From CAVUAF01 sp964460655 (lineage in GTDB: Bacteria; Acidobacteriota; Terriglobia; Terriglobales; Acidobacteriaceae), in NCBI GenBank assembly GCA_964460655.1, contig CAYWSH010000001.1, positions 86,669 through 150,668 of the forward strand: 64,000 nucleotides of DNA, written 5' to 3'. Positions within the stretch are counted from its first letter, which is position 1. Each line of letters begins with the position of its first letter. Position numbers and translations under genes: made by a program. Positions 44,529 to 53,443 of this stretch are shown here, piece after piece. The notes under the pieces were generated by a model that was not told the origin of the DNA, did no database searches, and worked only from the letters and a program-made list of their open reading frames with translations.

Positions 44529-45641
44529 TCAGGCCGAGATCGCTCGCTCGTCAGCGGGCCAGACGGCACGCGCCACCTCCGTCACGAGCGACAGCTTGGC
44601 GGCCTGCAGCTCGGACGGCAAGCTGTTCCCTTTCGCCACCGAAGCGAACCCACACTGCGGGCTCAGGGCGAGGCGCTCCAGCGGAACGAAGCGTGCAGCT
44701 TCGGCGATACGTTCGCGCAACTCCGCCGCCGTCTCATTGCGGGGGAACTTGGTTGTGATCAGCCCGAGCACGACCGTCTTGTCTTCCGGGACTTGGCGCA
44801 ACGGCTGGAAGTCGCCCGAGCGTTCGTCGTCGTACTCCAGCAGCAGCCGTTGGGCGCGCGTATGGAATGCTACCCGCGCGATCGCCTCATAGCTGCCTTT
44901 GGCCATGTAACGGCTCGCGTCGTTGCCGCGACAAATGTGCAGGCCGAACGTGATCGCCGGATGCTGCGCCATGATCGCATCCATCCGCGCGATGCCGTCG
45001 TGCACCATGCGGTCCGCCGGGAAGCCCTTGCGCGCGAACCACTCCTGTTGGTGCGGATCGAGGATCATGCCGAATTCCGGCGCATCCCACTGGATGTAAG
45101 TCGCGCCTAGCCGCACCAGCTCCGCCACCTCGTCGCGCAGGATCTCCGTCACGTCATCCATGTATGCGCTCGTTGAGGGATACGCAGCGTCCGAGACGCC
45201 CGGCACCCAGTAGTACGCATACATGGTCGGACTGGGCAGCGTGATCTTCTTCGGCTGTGTTGTCCGACCCCGCAGGTAGGAGTATTCCTCGCTGGAGAGA
45301 TGCCGCTTGCGCTTCAGCTTGCTGACGACTCCTACCGTCACCGGGCTACGCTCGCACTTGCCATCGAGCGTGAACCAGTCCACCTCATTATTGGTGACGC
45401 GGTCGAAGCCTTCGCACGCCTGCGCCAGTTGGCTGGCGAAGACGTTGCGCCGCATCTCACCGTCCGTCACCACGTCAACACCGACGTGTTCCTGGATGGT
45501 GACGCACTCATCTACCGCGCGGTCTTCGATCCGCTTGAATTCCACATCACTGAGCTTGCCGGCCGCGTACTGCTCGCGCCCACGCAACAGATAGTCTGGT
45601 CGCAACAGGCTACCGACGACGTCGGCGCGGTAGTGGTTCAT
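44529..45641 (-). CDS. MetE C-terminal-domain-like (core) methyltransferase
   Basis: 370 residues, about half of full MetE, corresponding only to the catalytic barrel of cobalamin-independent methionine synthase or to epoxyalkane:CoM transferase-like proteins. Likely zinc ligands are H235 and C237 (GLHICRGN), E269 (LLLEYDD) and C330 (LSPQCGFAS), in the order known for MetE. VVGSLLRPDYL at the start and YIQWDAPEFGM are also typical. Such core proteins move a methyl or alkyl group to a thiol; the methyl donor may not be methyl-tetrahydrofolate polyglutamate. It is the first gene after a terminator, followed by a 2-hydroxyacid dehydrogenase. The start ATG at 45641 has GGAGG in front (GAGGACTCG). 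Confidence 0.85.
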   Translation of the reverse strand: MNHYRADVVGSLLRPDYLLRGREQYAAGKLSDVEFKRIEDRAVDECVTIQEHVGVDVVTDGEMRRNVFASQLAQACEGFDRVTNNEVDWFTLDGKCERSPVTVGVVSKLKRKRHLSSEEYSYLRGRTTQPKKITLPSPTMYAYYWVPGVSDAAYPSTSAYMDDVTEILRDEVAELVRLGATYIQWDAPEFGMILDPHQQEWFARKGFPADRMVHDGIARMDAIMAQHPAITFGLHICRGNDASRYMAKGSYEAIARVAFHTRAQRLLLEYDDERSGDFQPLRQVPEDKTVVLGLITTKFPRNETAAELRERIAEAARFVPLERLALSPQCGFASVAKGNSLPSELQAAKLSLVTEVARAVWPADERAISA

Positions 45642-45661
45642 CGAGTCCTCCGGTCAGCGAA

Positions 45662-45686
45662 GCAAAGGACCCGCCGCGGCAGGTCC
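45662..45686 (-). terminator. Terminator of Oar receptor 3
   Basis: The 20-nt near-palindrome at 45667-45686 folds into an 8-bp stem with one wobble pair and a CGCG loop. On the minus strand it follows the receptor stop and ends in TTTGC. Confidence 0.6.
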
Positions 45687-45710
45687 CTCGCCACCTTACA
45701 ACGATGTGCG

Positions 45711-48700
45711 TTAGAACAACAGTTTCAGCGAGAACTGTATCGAGCGCGGCCCTCCCACCTGGTACTGCGGGCTGAAACCCACACCCACGCCGCCGCCGAT
45801 CAGCGCATTGTTCAGGGTTGAGGTCACGCGGCCGAAAAGCGCATTCGTGACATCGAGCGACGTGCTGTTCAACGGGAACATGAACGACGGTGTGTTGAAC
45901 AAGTTGAAGAAGTCGCTGCGGAACTGCAGCTTCACGCTCTCATGGATTGGGAATTCCCGCCGCAGCGTGAAGTCCACCTGCTCGAAACCGAAGCCGCGGA
46001 GCTCGTTCCTCCCCAGCGTGCCTTCCTGCGTGACCAGCGTGTTCGCTGCCAGCAGTTGGAACGCGGCCGGGTTCAACCGCTTGTAGCCGCCGACAGTCGA
46101 ATCGGTGATCCAGACCGGCTGCCCGGGTACCAGGTTCGGGCGGATACTGAACTTGATGCCGCCGGTGTTCGTCACCGTGGTCGCGGGCACGCACGGCGTC
46201 GGCGAACAGGTTGCCGTGAACGGATTCGCCTGCGCGAAATACACGTTGCTCTCAACGAGCTCGATCGGCGGAGCGGTGCGCGCCCGGAACAGCGTATCGA
46301 GACCCCAGTGGCCAAGGACGGCATCGATGATCCGGTTGTGGCTCGGGCTCGGCACGTTATACAGGACGGCCGTTTGGAAAGAGTGCCGGATGTCGAACTC
46401 CGAATTGCCGTAGAAGATCTGCACCGGCACCAGATTGGGCGCGATCGCACTCGTTCCCACCTGCGATGAGCCCGTGTCCAGCGAATGTGACCAGGTGTAC
46501 GACGCCATCGCCTGCAATCCCTGGTACAGCCGCCGCTGATATTGCACTTGCAGCGCGTTGTAGTTCGACCAGGAGTCGTTCTTCATCGCGTACATCCCTT
46601 GCGGGAAGTCGCTGTTCAGCAGCGACAACGGATACTGATTGCGGCGCACCAGGCTGCGTGCGAACGCTCCCGCATACGTCGCGGTGACGACCTGTTTCGC
46701 GCCCAGTTGTTGCTCGAACGCGAGGTTCGCCTGGTGCGTATACGGCAACTGGAACGACGGATCGACCGTCGTCACGAATCCCCACGGCGGTGCCGTCGGT
46801 AGCGTCGGGCGAGTCTGCAAGGTCGCCGGCACCGGCCACGGTCCGGGATTTGCAGTCGTGTTCGCAATGAATGGTCGCTCTGAGAAGCCGGCAGCCACGC
46901 CGCCGGTGTCATAGAACAATCCGTACCCGGCGCGGATCACGCGCCCCCAGTTGGCGCTCGTCGAAAGCTGATACGCAAGTCCGATGCGCGGCGCGAACGC
47001 GTTCCATTGCGTCTGATAGATCGGCGCCCCGTCGGGCAGCACGTGGGTCGTCGAGAGGCTGCTGAAGTCCACGTGATTCAGCGCCAGCAGGTGCGCACCC
47101 GCGGGAGCATCGGGCGGCGGATTCACATCCCAACGCACACCCAGGTTCAGCGTGAGCCGCCGCGTTACTTTCCACGTATCCTGCACGTAGCTTCCCGTCT
47201 GGTGATACCAGAACACCTTGGGCGGGAAGGCCGACACGCTGTACGTCGCCAGCGTGTTGTTGATCCACTGCGCGGTGGTCGTGTTGTACCCGAGGTTCTG
47301 CTGATACGGCGCGCGGACCTCCTCCGGCGCGATGCGCCGCCAATCCAAGCCGAACTTCAGTTGGTGCGACCCCACGACCCACGACATGCTGTCGATGATC
47401 TGGTACTGCCGGTTGCGTGCCAGCGCCAACGCACCCACCGAGATCGCCGGGATGTTGCGGCCGCTGAACGTGAAGGCGGCGTTGAAGCGGTTGTACTGCC
47501 CGAAGAACATCAGCGAGTCGTCCGGTACGACGGCGCCGGCGAACGCCTCGCGGGTGTTCGTCGAATAATTCGTCACATATGAGTAGTTGTAGTGGATGTC
47601 GTTGGTCAGTCGCGGGCTGAAGATGTAGTCGTGCCCGAGCGTCAGCGTCTTGGTGCCGATCAGCAGGTTGGCGACACCGCCGGTGCCGTTGTGGTTGATG
47701 GCGCGCGTCGGCGCATCGTTGCCGCGCGCAAAGAATGACTGCTTGCTCGTCGGATGCCAATCCAGGCGCAAGCTGTAGACATCCATCTTGTTCTCGTTGC
47801 TGAATGCGCCTACGAACGTTCCGACGTTCGGATCGCAAGTAGTGCCGCTCGTGCACTGCGGCTGATTCGGTGGTGGCGAGGCCAGCACGAACGGCAGCGT
47901 TCCTGCGGCCGCTTGCCGGCCGGTCACGCCGTTCACGGTGACGCAGCCGCCTCCGCCGCGCGCGCACAGCGACGGCACACCGGTCGTTATGGACTGCGGC
48001 ACCTTCAGGCGCAAGCCTTCGTAAGAACCGAAGAAGAACAACTTGTTCTTGATGAGCGGTCCGCCGAAGACGCCGCCGTAATCGTTCTGCCGCTCCGGCG
48101 GCTTTTTGATGACCGGCACGTTGTGGTCATTGAACCAATTGTTCGCGTCCAACACGTCGTTGCGGAAGTAATCGAATGCGGAGCCGTGGAATGAATTCGT
48201 GCCCGGCCTCGTCACAATGGATATCTGTGCGCCCGGCAGCCGTCCGTACTCCGCGTTGAAGGTCGAGGTCTCGATCTTGAATTCCTGCACGGCGTCTACC
48301 GACACCAGGTTGTTGTATCCGCCCGTCGCCGCCAACTGCACGCCCGAACCACCGCCCTGCGGTCCTTGCGAGCCACCGCTGCCGATGCCGACGTTCGCGC
48401 TCACGCCATCGATCGTGAAGTAATTCGCATCGGGCCGCTGCCCATTCATGCTGAACTGTCCCGGGCTGTTGCCGCTCGACACGGCAGCGACGGCGCCGGG
48501 AGTCAGCGAGATCAGCGATTGGAAGCTGCGCCCGTTCAGCGGCATGTTGGCGATGAACTCGCGCTCCACGATCGTCCCTACGGCGCTGCTCTCCGTGTTC
48601 ACCAGCGGCGCGCCGCCTTCGACCGTGATGCTCTCCGAGACCGAGCCGACTTGGAGTGCGAAGTTCAGTCCGACGACGTCCTGCACATGCAGCTCGACGC

Positions 48701-48977
48701 CCGACTTGATGATCCCCTTGAAGCCCTGCTTGCTGACCTCCACGCGATACATTCCGGGCTGCAATCCCCCGACCGAGTAGAAGCCGACATCGTTCGTCGT
48801 CGTGTCGGTCTCGACGTTCGTGTTCAGGTTGGTCAGCGTGACCTTCGCTCCGACGATGCGGCTGCCGGTCGCATCCGTGACCAGGCCGTTCACCGTGGCA
48901 TTGTCGGCCGCGACCGCGCTGCCTGCTAGCGTGGCAACAACAAGGGCAAGGGCGAGGCGTAAGGTCCGAGAGGGCAT
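45711..48977 (-). CDS. Oar-like TonB-dependent outer-membrane receptor 3
   Basis: 1088 residues with signal peptide about 1-23 (ending GSAVAA), a carboxypeptidase-regulatory-like domain about 28-105 (NGLVTDATGSRIVGAKVTLT), the plug motif FIANMPLNGRSFQSLISLTP and GQRPDANYFTIDGVSANVG, and a long barrel ending RSIQFSLKLLF. The plug motif and equal length show it is a paralogue of receptor 2, with divergent barrel loops that should bind a different ligand. It follows an M19-like dipeptidase gene, which follows a serine hydrolase gene. That context suggests peptide or D-amino-acid-containing ligands. A copy of the shared upstream motif lies 71 bp before the start. Confidence 0.93.
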   Translation of the reverse strand: MPSRTLRLALALVVATLAGSAVAADNATVNGLVTDATGSRIVGAKVTLTNLNTNVETDTTTNDVGFYSVGGLQPGMYRVEVSKQGFKGIIKSGVELHVQDVVGLNFALQVGSVSESITVEGGAPLVNTESSAVGTIVEREFIANMPLNGRSFQSLISLTPGAVAAVSSGNSPGQFSMNGQRPDANYFTIDGVSANVGIGSGGSQGPQGGGSGVQLAATGGYNNLVSVDAVQEFKIETSTFNAEYGRLPGAQISIVTRPGTNSFHGSAFDYFRNDVLDANNWFNDHNVPVIKKPPERQNDYGGVFGGPLIKNKLFFFGSYEGLRLKVPQSITTGVPSLCARGGGGCVTVNGVTGRQAAAGTLPFVLASPPPNQPQCTSGTTCDPNVGTFVGAFSNENKMDVYSLRLDWHPTSKQSFFARGNDAPTRAINHNGTGGVANLLIGTKTLTLGHDYIFSPRLTNDIHYNYSYVTNYSTNTREAFAGAVVPDDSLMFFGQYNRFNAAFTFSGRNIPAISVGALALARNRQYQIIDSMSWVVGSHQLKFGLDWRRIAPEEVRAPYQQNLGYNTTTAQWINNTLATYSVSAFPPKVFWYHQTGSYVQDTWKVTRRLTLNLGVRWDVNPPPDAPAGAHLLALNHVDFSSLSTTHVLPDGAPIYQTQWNAFAPRIGLAYQLSTSANWGRVIRAGYGLFYDTGGVAAGFSERPFIANTTANPGPWPVPATLQTRPTLPTAPPWGFVTTVDPSFQLPYTHQANLAFEQQLGAKQVVTATYAGAFARSLVRRNQYPLSLLNSDFPQGMYAMKNDSWSNYNALQVQYQRRLYQGLQAMASYTWSHSLDTGSSQVGTSAIAPNLVPVQIFYGNSEFDIRHSFQTAVLYNVPSPSHNRIIDAVLGHWGLDTLFRARTAPPIELVESNVYFAQANPFTATCSPTPCVPATTVTNTGGIKFSIRPNLVPGQPVWITDSTVGGYKRLNPAAFQLLAANTLVTQEGTLGRNELRGFGFEQVDFTLRREFPIHESVKLQFRSDFFNLFNTPSFMFPLNSTSLDVTNALFGRVTSTLNNALIGGGVGVGFSPQYQVGGPRSIQFSLKLLF

Positions 48978-49036
48978 AGCGACCTTCTTTCGCTGCTGAT
49001 TTGGGGGTCTCGGTAAGGCATTGCGCAGCAGGAAGG

Positions 49037-49048
49037 ATTGTTCTCAGG
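49037..49048 (-). promoter_or_regulatory. Shared upstream motif, copy 3 (Oar receptor 3)
   Basis: On the minus strand: CTGAGAACAATC, then 11 bp and GCAATGCC, 71 bp before the receptor start. It fits the bipartite pattern of the other copies. Confidence 0.5.
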
Positions 49049-49071
49049 GGGCGGAGCGATTCTGCGCGAGG

Positions 49072-50238
49072 TCACGCCTTCCAGATCTGGTCTAGCACGC
49101 GCGCAAAATTGCCCCCCAAGATCCCTTGGATGTCGCTGTCGGAGTATTTCCGCCGGATCAGGCCCTCGGTGAGGTCGTAAGTCCTCCGGGCGTGGTCCAG
49201 GCCTTCGATGTCGCTCTTGTCGCGGAAGCCGTAACTTGATTTGTAGTTGGCCTTCAATCGCTTCACTACGTCTTCGGGGAGTGCATCGTAACCCTCGATG
49301 CCGATGTCGCTCCCGACGCCCACATGCTCCACGCCGACCAGTTTCGCGACGTGGTCGTAGTGATCGAGCACGCTATCGACGGTAGTCGGCTCACTGCCCT
49401 TCACGAACATGCGCACACCCGTGATGCCCATGACGCCTCCGGTCGCAGCCATCTTCTTGATCGCTTCGTCGCTCTTGCAGCGCGGATGCGGATTGATCGC
49501 GCGGCAATTGCTGTGCGTGATCAGGACCGGCTTCTTCGACACTTCGCATGCGTCCATCGTGGTGCGCTCGCCGCAGTGGCCAGTGTCCACGGCCATGCCG
49601 ACTTCGTTCATGCGTGCGACCACGGCGACGCCGAAGTCGCTCAAGCCATCGTCGGCGCGCTCCGTGCTGCCGTTGCCCAGGAGATTGCGCGAGTTGTACG
49701 TCAGCTGGGAGACGCGCTGGCCCAGCCCGTAGAACTCGTCCACGTCGTTCGGCGTGCGGAAGTGGTCCGAATCCTGCACGCCCAGGATCACCCCCATCTT
49801 TCCCGAAGCCTTCACCGTCCGCAGCCGCTCCACGCTGTCAATACGCGTGAGGTACTGGTTGTTATGCGCGATGAAGCCGTTCCACTCCGCCATGTAGCGC
49901 ATAACTTTCAGGTATGCGTCCGACCCGCCGACGCCGTTCGATGCATGAAACACATTGATGCCCGACGTGCGGAAACGATCCACGTCCGCCTCAAACAGCT
50001 CCGGATGGTTGAAGTAGGTCTGCTTGCGGCCGCCCACCGCATCCAGCAGACTCATAGGATTCAGCATGTCGACGACGAGCGAGCGCCCCACCAGGTCGAC
50101 AGCATGTGTCGAGTACGTCGGGGCGCTGGCGCCGAACAGTGCGAAGCGTCCGCGATTGATCATAGGAGCCGCACACGTCGCGGCCACGGCGGCAGTCCCT
50201 TGCAGCAGTTGACGGCGCGAGATCGCAGTCTTGGTCAT
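49072..50238 (-). CDS. Tat-exported M19 (renal dipeptidase-like) family protein with incomplete metal site
   Basis: 388 residues with a Tat signal (ISRRQLLQGTAAVAA). The barrel matches peptidase family M19: the histidines of the second metal half-site are present in AVDTGHCGERTTMDA and VLITHSNCRAI, and VGVGSDIGIEGYD is the late Asp motif. The N-terminal HxD of DGHND is replaced (VVDMLNPMSL), and the bridging Glu position reads Gln (GVQDSDHF). Classical M19 enzymes split dipeptides and accept D-residues at P1'. This branch may bind one metal or have another activity. It is 9 bp downstream of the serine hydrolase gene. Confidence 0.82.
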   Translation of the reverse strand: MTKTAISRRQLLQGTAAVAATCAAPMINRGRFALFGASAPTYSTHAVDLVGRSLVVDMLNPMSLLDAVGGRKQTYFNHPELFEADVDRFRTSGINVFHASNGVGGSDAYLKVMRYMAEWNGFIAHNNQYLTRIDSVERLRTVKASGKMGVILGVQDSDHFRTPNDVDEFYGLGQRVSQLTYNSRNLLGNGSTERADDGLSDFGVAVVARMNEVGMAVDTGHCGERTTMDACEVSKKPVLITHSNCRAINPHPRCKSDEAIKKMAATGGVMGITGVRMFVKGSEPTTVDSVLDHYDHVAKLVGVEHVGVGSDIGIEGYDALPEDVVKRLKANYKSSYGFRDKSDIEGLDHARRTYDLTEGLIRRKYSDSDIQGILGGNFARVLDQIWKA

Positions 50239-50247
50239 TTGCCGTTC

Positions 50248-52053
50248 CTATTGTCCTGTGGTCTGCGACTCTTCGCGTGTGGCAGTCATCGCCAGGAGAT
50301 TGCCGTGGTCAAGCGGTTCCCTGCCCGCTGGTCGCTTCCCGAGGATGTGATACATCAGCCGGAGCTGGTCGCCATCGAGGAAGCCCGTATACGACGCTAC
50401 TACTTCGGGCTTCTCCTTCGGATCCTTCGGCTTCGACTTCAGCTCGAACGAGATCTGATTGCCTTCCATGCGTCCGGGCTCGAAACGCAGGACCGGCGCA
50501 TTCGGGACATCGACGCCCTGCAGCGTCACGTTGAAGCTGCCATCCTTCACGTCCGAAAACGTGAAGCGGCTGTAGCGTGAGCCTTCATGCGTTTTCAGCT
50601 CGGCCTTCCATGAGCCTGCCAAACCACGAGCGGCAAGCGTCAAGCGCGGATGCTTGGTCTCTTTGCCGTCGCTGGCGACAACCGCCATTTCGCTGGCCGG
50701 GCCGGCAGCAGCGCGGGCAAAAACGATGTCGGTGTTGTTCGACTTGTCGTAGAACTTCGAGTCCGATTGGCTCACCAGGTACACCGGCGGACGATTCCCC
50801 ATCCTGGCCACCAGGCGGCCGTGATCGAGCGTGATCTTCATCGGTGGCTTGTCGGCCGTCCCGTAGTCGCCGACATACTGCTCGAGAGTCTTCGCATTCA
50901 CCGGTACGGGCTTCGGCTGCTTCACCGGCTCGCCGTGGAGCAACGCCACCAGGTTGTCAGCGGTTGCCGTGTGCTTCGAGGGCAACATGTTGGTGACGAT
51001 CGCGATGCTCAACTTCTCGTCGGGGAGGTAATACAGCACCGACGCGAATCCATTGATTCCGCCGGTGTGATGGTAGACCTTCCGGCCCTTGACCACGTCC
51101 ACCATGATGCCGTAACCGTAGTCGTAGCCCCAGTCTTGCTTCGCGACTTTTTTCGAGTACCCGGTCGTCATCTTCTCCAGCTCCGTGTGCGAGAAGACGT
51201 CACCGTTGTACAGCGCATGCTCCCACTTCGTCAGGTCGTCGGCTGTGGAATAGAGCGAGCCCGCCGCGAACGGCACCGACATGTCCACATACGACGAATT
51301 CCCGTACTCGTGCATGCCGCGCCGGTCGTAGCCCATCGCCCTGCGCGGGATGAAAGTCTCGAGGTGGTCGTAGCCGCTGTCTTTCATGTCTAAGGGAGTG
51401 AAGATGTTCTCCTGCAGGAACTTCTCGTACGTCTGGCCGGAGACTTTCTCAATGATGCCGCCGAGCAGGTAGTAGCCGGAGTTGTCATAGAGGTAGTCGG
51501 TGCCGGGCTGGAAGAGAAGCGGCGTCGGGCCTTCGAATTCGATGAGCTTGTTCACATCGAACGGCTGGTAGTACGGCCACGCCCGCCGCGCGCGGGTGTA
51601 CGTCTCGATACCGGAAGTGTGCGTAAGCAGATGATGGATGGTGATCCCGTTCCACGACTCGGGAATGTTCGGGAAGTATTTCTTCAGCGGGTCCTCGACC
51701 TTCAGCTGGCCCCGTTCCTCCAGGATCAGGATCGCCGCGGCAGTGAACTGCTTGGTCAGCGAGCCGATACGGAAGCGCGTGTCCGGCGTGTTCGCGACCT
51801 TCCACTCTGGATTCGCGTAGCCGTAGGACTTGCTGAACAGTGTCTTCCCGTCGCGCGCCACGGCAACGGAGCCAGAGAACAGGTCGTCGTCGGCAAAGTA
51901 GCGGACCACTTCATCCATGCGCGCCGTCATATCGGTGGTCGCCGCGGCTTTCGGTGACGCGGCCTTCGGCGTGGCTTTCGCCGGCGCTTGTGCGCTCGCG
52001 AAAGAGCAGGAAAGCAACAGACTCAGGATGAGGGCGATTCGCGGGCGATGCAT
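50248..52053 (-). CDS. Exported class C beta-lactamase-like serine hydrolase
   Basis: 601 residues from the ATG at 52053 (ribosome site CAGGAGG). The signal peptide ends near FASAQ and is followed by a lysine/alanine/proline-rich linker. The serine beta-lactamase-like fold has SxxK as S98-L-T-K101 (RIGSLTKQF), YDN for the Tyr motif (YLYDNSGYYLLGG) and HTGG (YHHTGGINGF). About 200 C-terminal residues form lipocalin-like beta-sheet domains (GLAGSWKAELKTHEG). Members act as D-peptidases, esterases or D-aminopeptidases in the periplasm. It is co-directional with and 9 bp from the M19-like gene, so joint cleavage of D-residue peptides is a reasonable guess. One copy of the shared motif lies 65 bp upstream. 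Confidence 0.88.
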   Translation of the reverse strand: MHRPRIALILSLLLSCSFASAQAPAKATPKAASPKAAATTDMTARMDEVVRYFADDDLFSGSVAVARDGKTLFSKSYGYANPEWKVANTPDTRFRIGSLTKQFTAAAILILEERGQLKVEDPLKKYFPNIPESWNGITIHHLLTHTSGIETYTRARRAWPYYQPFDVNKLIEFEGPTPLLFQPGTDYLYDNSGYYLLGGIIEKVSGQTYEKFLQENIFTPLDMKDSGYDHLETFIPRRAMGYDRRGMHEYGNSSYVDMSVPFAAGSLYSTADDLTKWEHALYNGDVFSHTELEKMTTGYSKKVAKQDWGYDYGYGIMVDVVKGRKVYHHTGGINGFASVLYYLPDEKLSIAIVTNMLPSKHTATADNLVALLHGEPVKQPKPVPVNAKTLEQYVGDYGTADKPPMKITLDHGRLVARMGNRPPVYLVSQSDSKFYDKSNNTDIVFARAAAGPASEMAVVASDGKETKHPRLTLAARGLAGSWKAELKTHEGSRYSRFTFSDVKDGSFNVTLQGVDVPNAPVLRFEPGRMEGNQISFELKSKPKDPKEKPEVVASYTGFLDGDQLRLMYHILGKRPAGREPLDHGNLLAMTATREESQTTGQ

Positions 52054-52106
52054 GCACGGCCTCCTGTAGACACACCCACTCACCCGAAGATTGCCGGGCG
52101 CGCGCA

Positions 52107-52118
52107 GATTGTTCTCAG
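52107..52118 (-). promoter_or_regulatory. Shared upstream motif, copy 4 (serine hydrolase/M19 operon)
   Basis: On the minus strand: CTGAGAACAATC, identical to the copy before Oar receptor 3, then 12 bp and GCAATCTTC, 65 bp before the start at 52053. Confidence 0.5.
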
Positions 52119-52135
52119 AAGCGTGAAATATAGTC

Positions 52136-53443
52136 TTACGGATGGTTCGGCGCTCCCGCCAGGCTGGCGTAGAGCAACTTGCGGCCGCGCGGCGCGGGAC
52201 TTCCGCCCGGCGGCTCGAGCGTGACATAGACGGCGTCGATGCGCTGCAAGATCGCCGCATTGTCCACTTTCAGTACCCATCGGTTCACCGCCGGGTCGTC
52301 CACGTAGAACAGGCCCAGGTTCTCCGGCTTGGCATCGTTCGGCTCGCGATAGCCCCACGCCTGGAACCCCGCTGCGGTGCGATTGCGGCGCTTGTCCTGC
52401 AGATCGAAGGCATAGAAGACCAGGAGCTTCTTCTCGGCAAAGTAGACGCGCCCATAGGTGCGTTGCGTCTTTCCCGAGCTATCCACGTCATAGACGTCGA
52501 CGATGTGCAGGTCGCGCGCGCCGAACAACTGCGCCGGCACCACGCCTTCCTCGCTCGCCGCCGCCACGGTCTCCGCTTTCCTCACTTGGCTGCGCAGGTC
52601 GGCGACCGTTCGTTCCTGCTCCATCAGCTTTTGGAAGGTCTGCTGTTGCGCGAGCTTCGTCCGCTCCACCTCTGCCAGCGCGGCTTGCAGCCTGGCCTGC
52701 ACCTGCTCGCGCAGTTTGCTTTGCTGGTCGCTCTCCGCGCGCGCCCCTTGGAGTTCCTGCTTGAGCACGTCGAAGCGCTTGGTGGCGTCGGCGAGTGCCG
52801 CCTGCTGCGCTTCCTGCTGCCGGCTCAACTCGCCATACCTGGTTTGTGACTCAGCCAGCTCACTTTGCAGCTGCTCGTGCCGCTTGCGATCGGCGTCCGC
52901 TGCTTGTGCAGCGGCACGCTCGCCGGCCACCGTCAGCTCGGCATGTCGCAGCTGCGCAGCCCGCGCTGCCTCGAGTTCTGCCGTTACACGTGCCGTCCCA
53001 CTCGCCGCCAGGCGATATCCGCTCACGCCGGCCAGCAGCGCGATCACGATCGCCGCAGCCCACGCACCCGCCGGCTGTCGTACGATCTGCCACACGGCCA
53101 GTCGTGGCATGCGCCAGTTCGTCGAAACCGGTTTCGGGAACTCGACGAGCCCTTTGCGCGGGGCCTGCGCCAGGATCCGCGACAGTACCCGCTCCGTGTC
53201 GGGGACATCGATCGGCTCCGGCATGGCACCATCGGCCAGCGTTGCACCCGCCAGCAGGCCCACATCGCGCGTCGCGATGCGGGTGAAGTCGGCATAGACG
53301 GCACGGCACGCGCCGCACTCCCCAAGATGTGCCTGTAGTTCGTGGAATTCCTCGGCGCTAAGCTCGCCGATGGCCGCTAACGCGCACAGTTCGCCAAATT
53401 CGTCGTGTGGCGGCGGACTAGGATTGGTACCGGAGTGTGCCAT
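52136..53443 (-). CDS. Membrane anti-sigma factor with zinc finger and long coiled coil
   Basis: 435 residues. The N-terminal zf-HC2 zinc finger (H39-LGE-C43-GA-C46) is the anti-sigma module. One membrane helix follows at about 127-148 (AWAAAIVIALLAGVSGY). An alanine/glutamine-rich coiled coil covers about 155-300. The C-terminal 130 residues (HIVDVYDVDSSGKTQRTYGR, then KLLVFYAFDLQDK) resemble the RskA-type periplasmic beta domain. It should hold the adjacent ECF sigma factor at the membrane until a periplasmic signal arrives. Its reading frame overlaps the 3' end of the sigma gene by 26 bp, implying translational coupling. The long coiled coil is unusual for this class. Confidence 0.88.
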   Translation of the reverse strand: MAHSGTNPSPPPHDEFGELCALAAIGELSAEEFHELQAHLGECGACRAVYADFTRIATRDVGLLAGATLADGAMPEPIDVPDTERVLSRILAQAPRKGLVEFPKPVSTNWRMPRLAVWQIVRQPAGAWAAAIVIALLAGVSGYRLAASGTARVTAELEAARAAQLRHAELTVAGERAAAQAADADRKRHEQLQSELAESQTRYGELSRQQEAQQAALADATKRFDVLKQELQGARAESDQQSKLREQVQARLQAALAEVERTKLAQQQTFQKLMEQERTVADLRSQVRKAETVAAASEEGVVPAQLFGARDLHIVDVYDVDSSGKTQRTYGRVYFAEKKLLVFYAFDLQDKRRNRTAAGFQAWGYREPNDAKPENLGLFYVDDPAVNRWVLKVDNAAILQRIDAVYVTLEPPGGSPAPRGRKLLYASLAGAPNHP

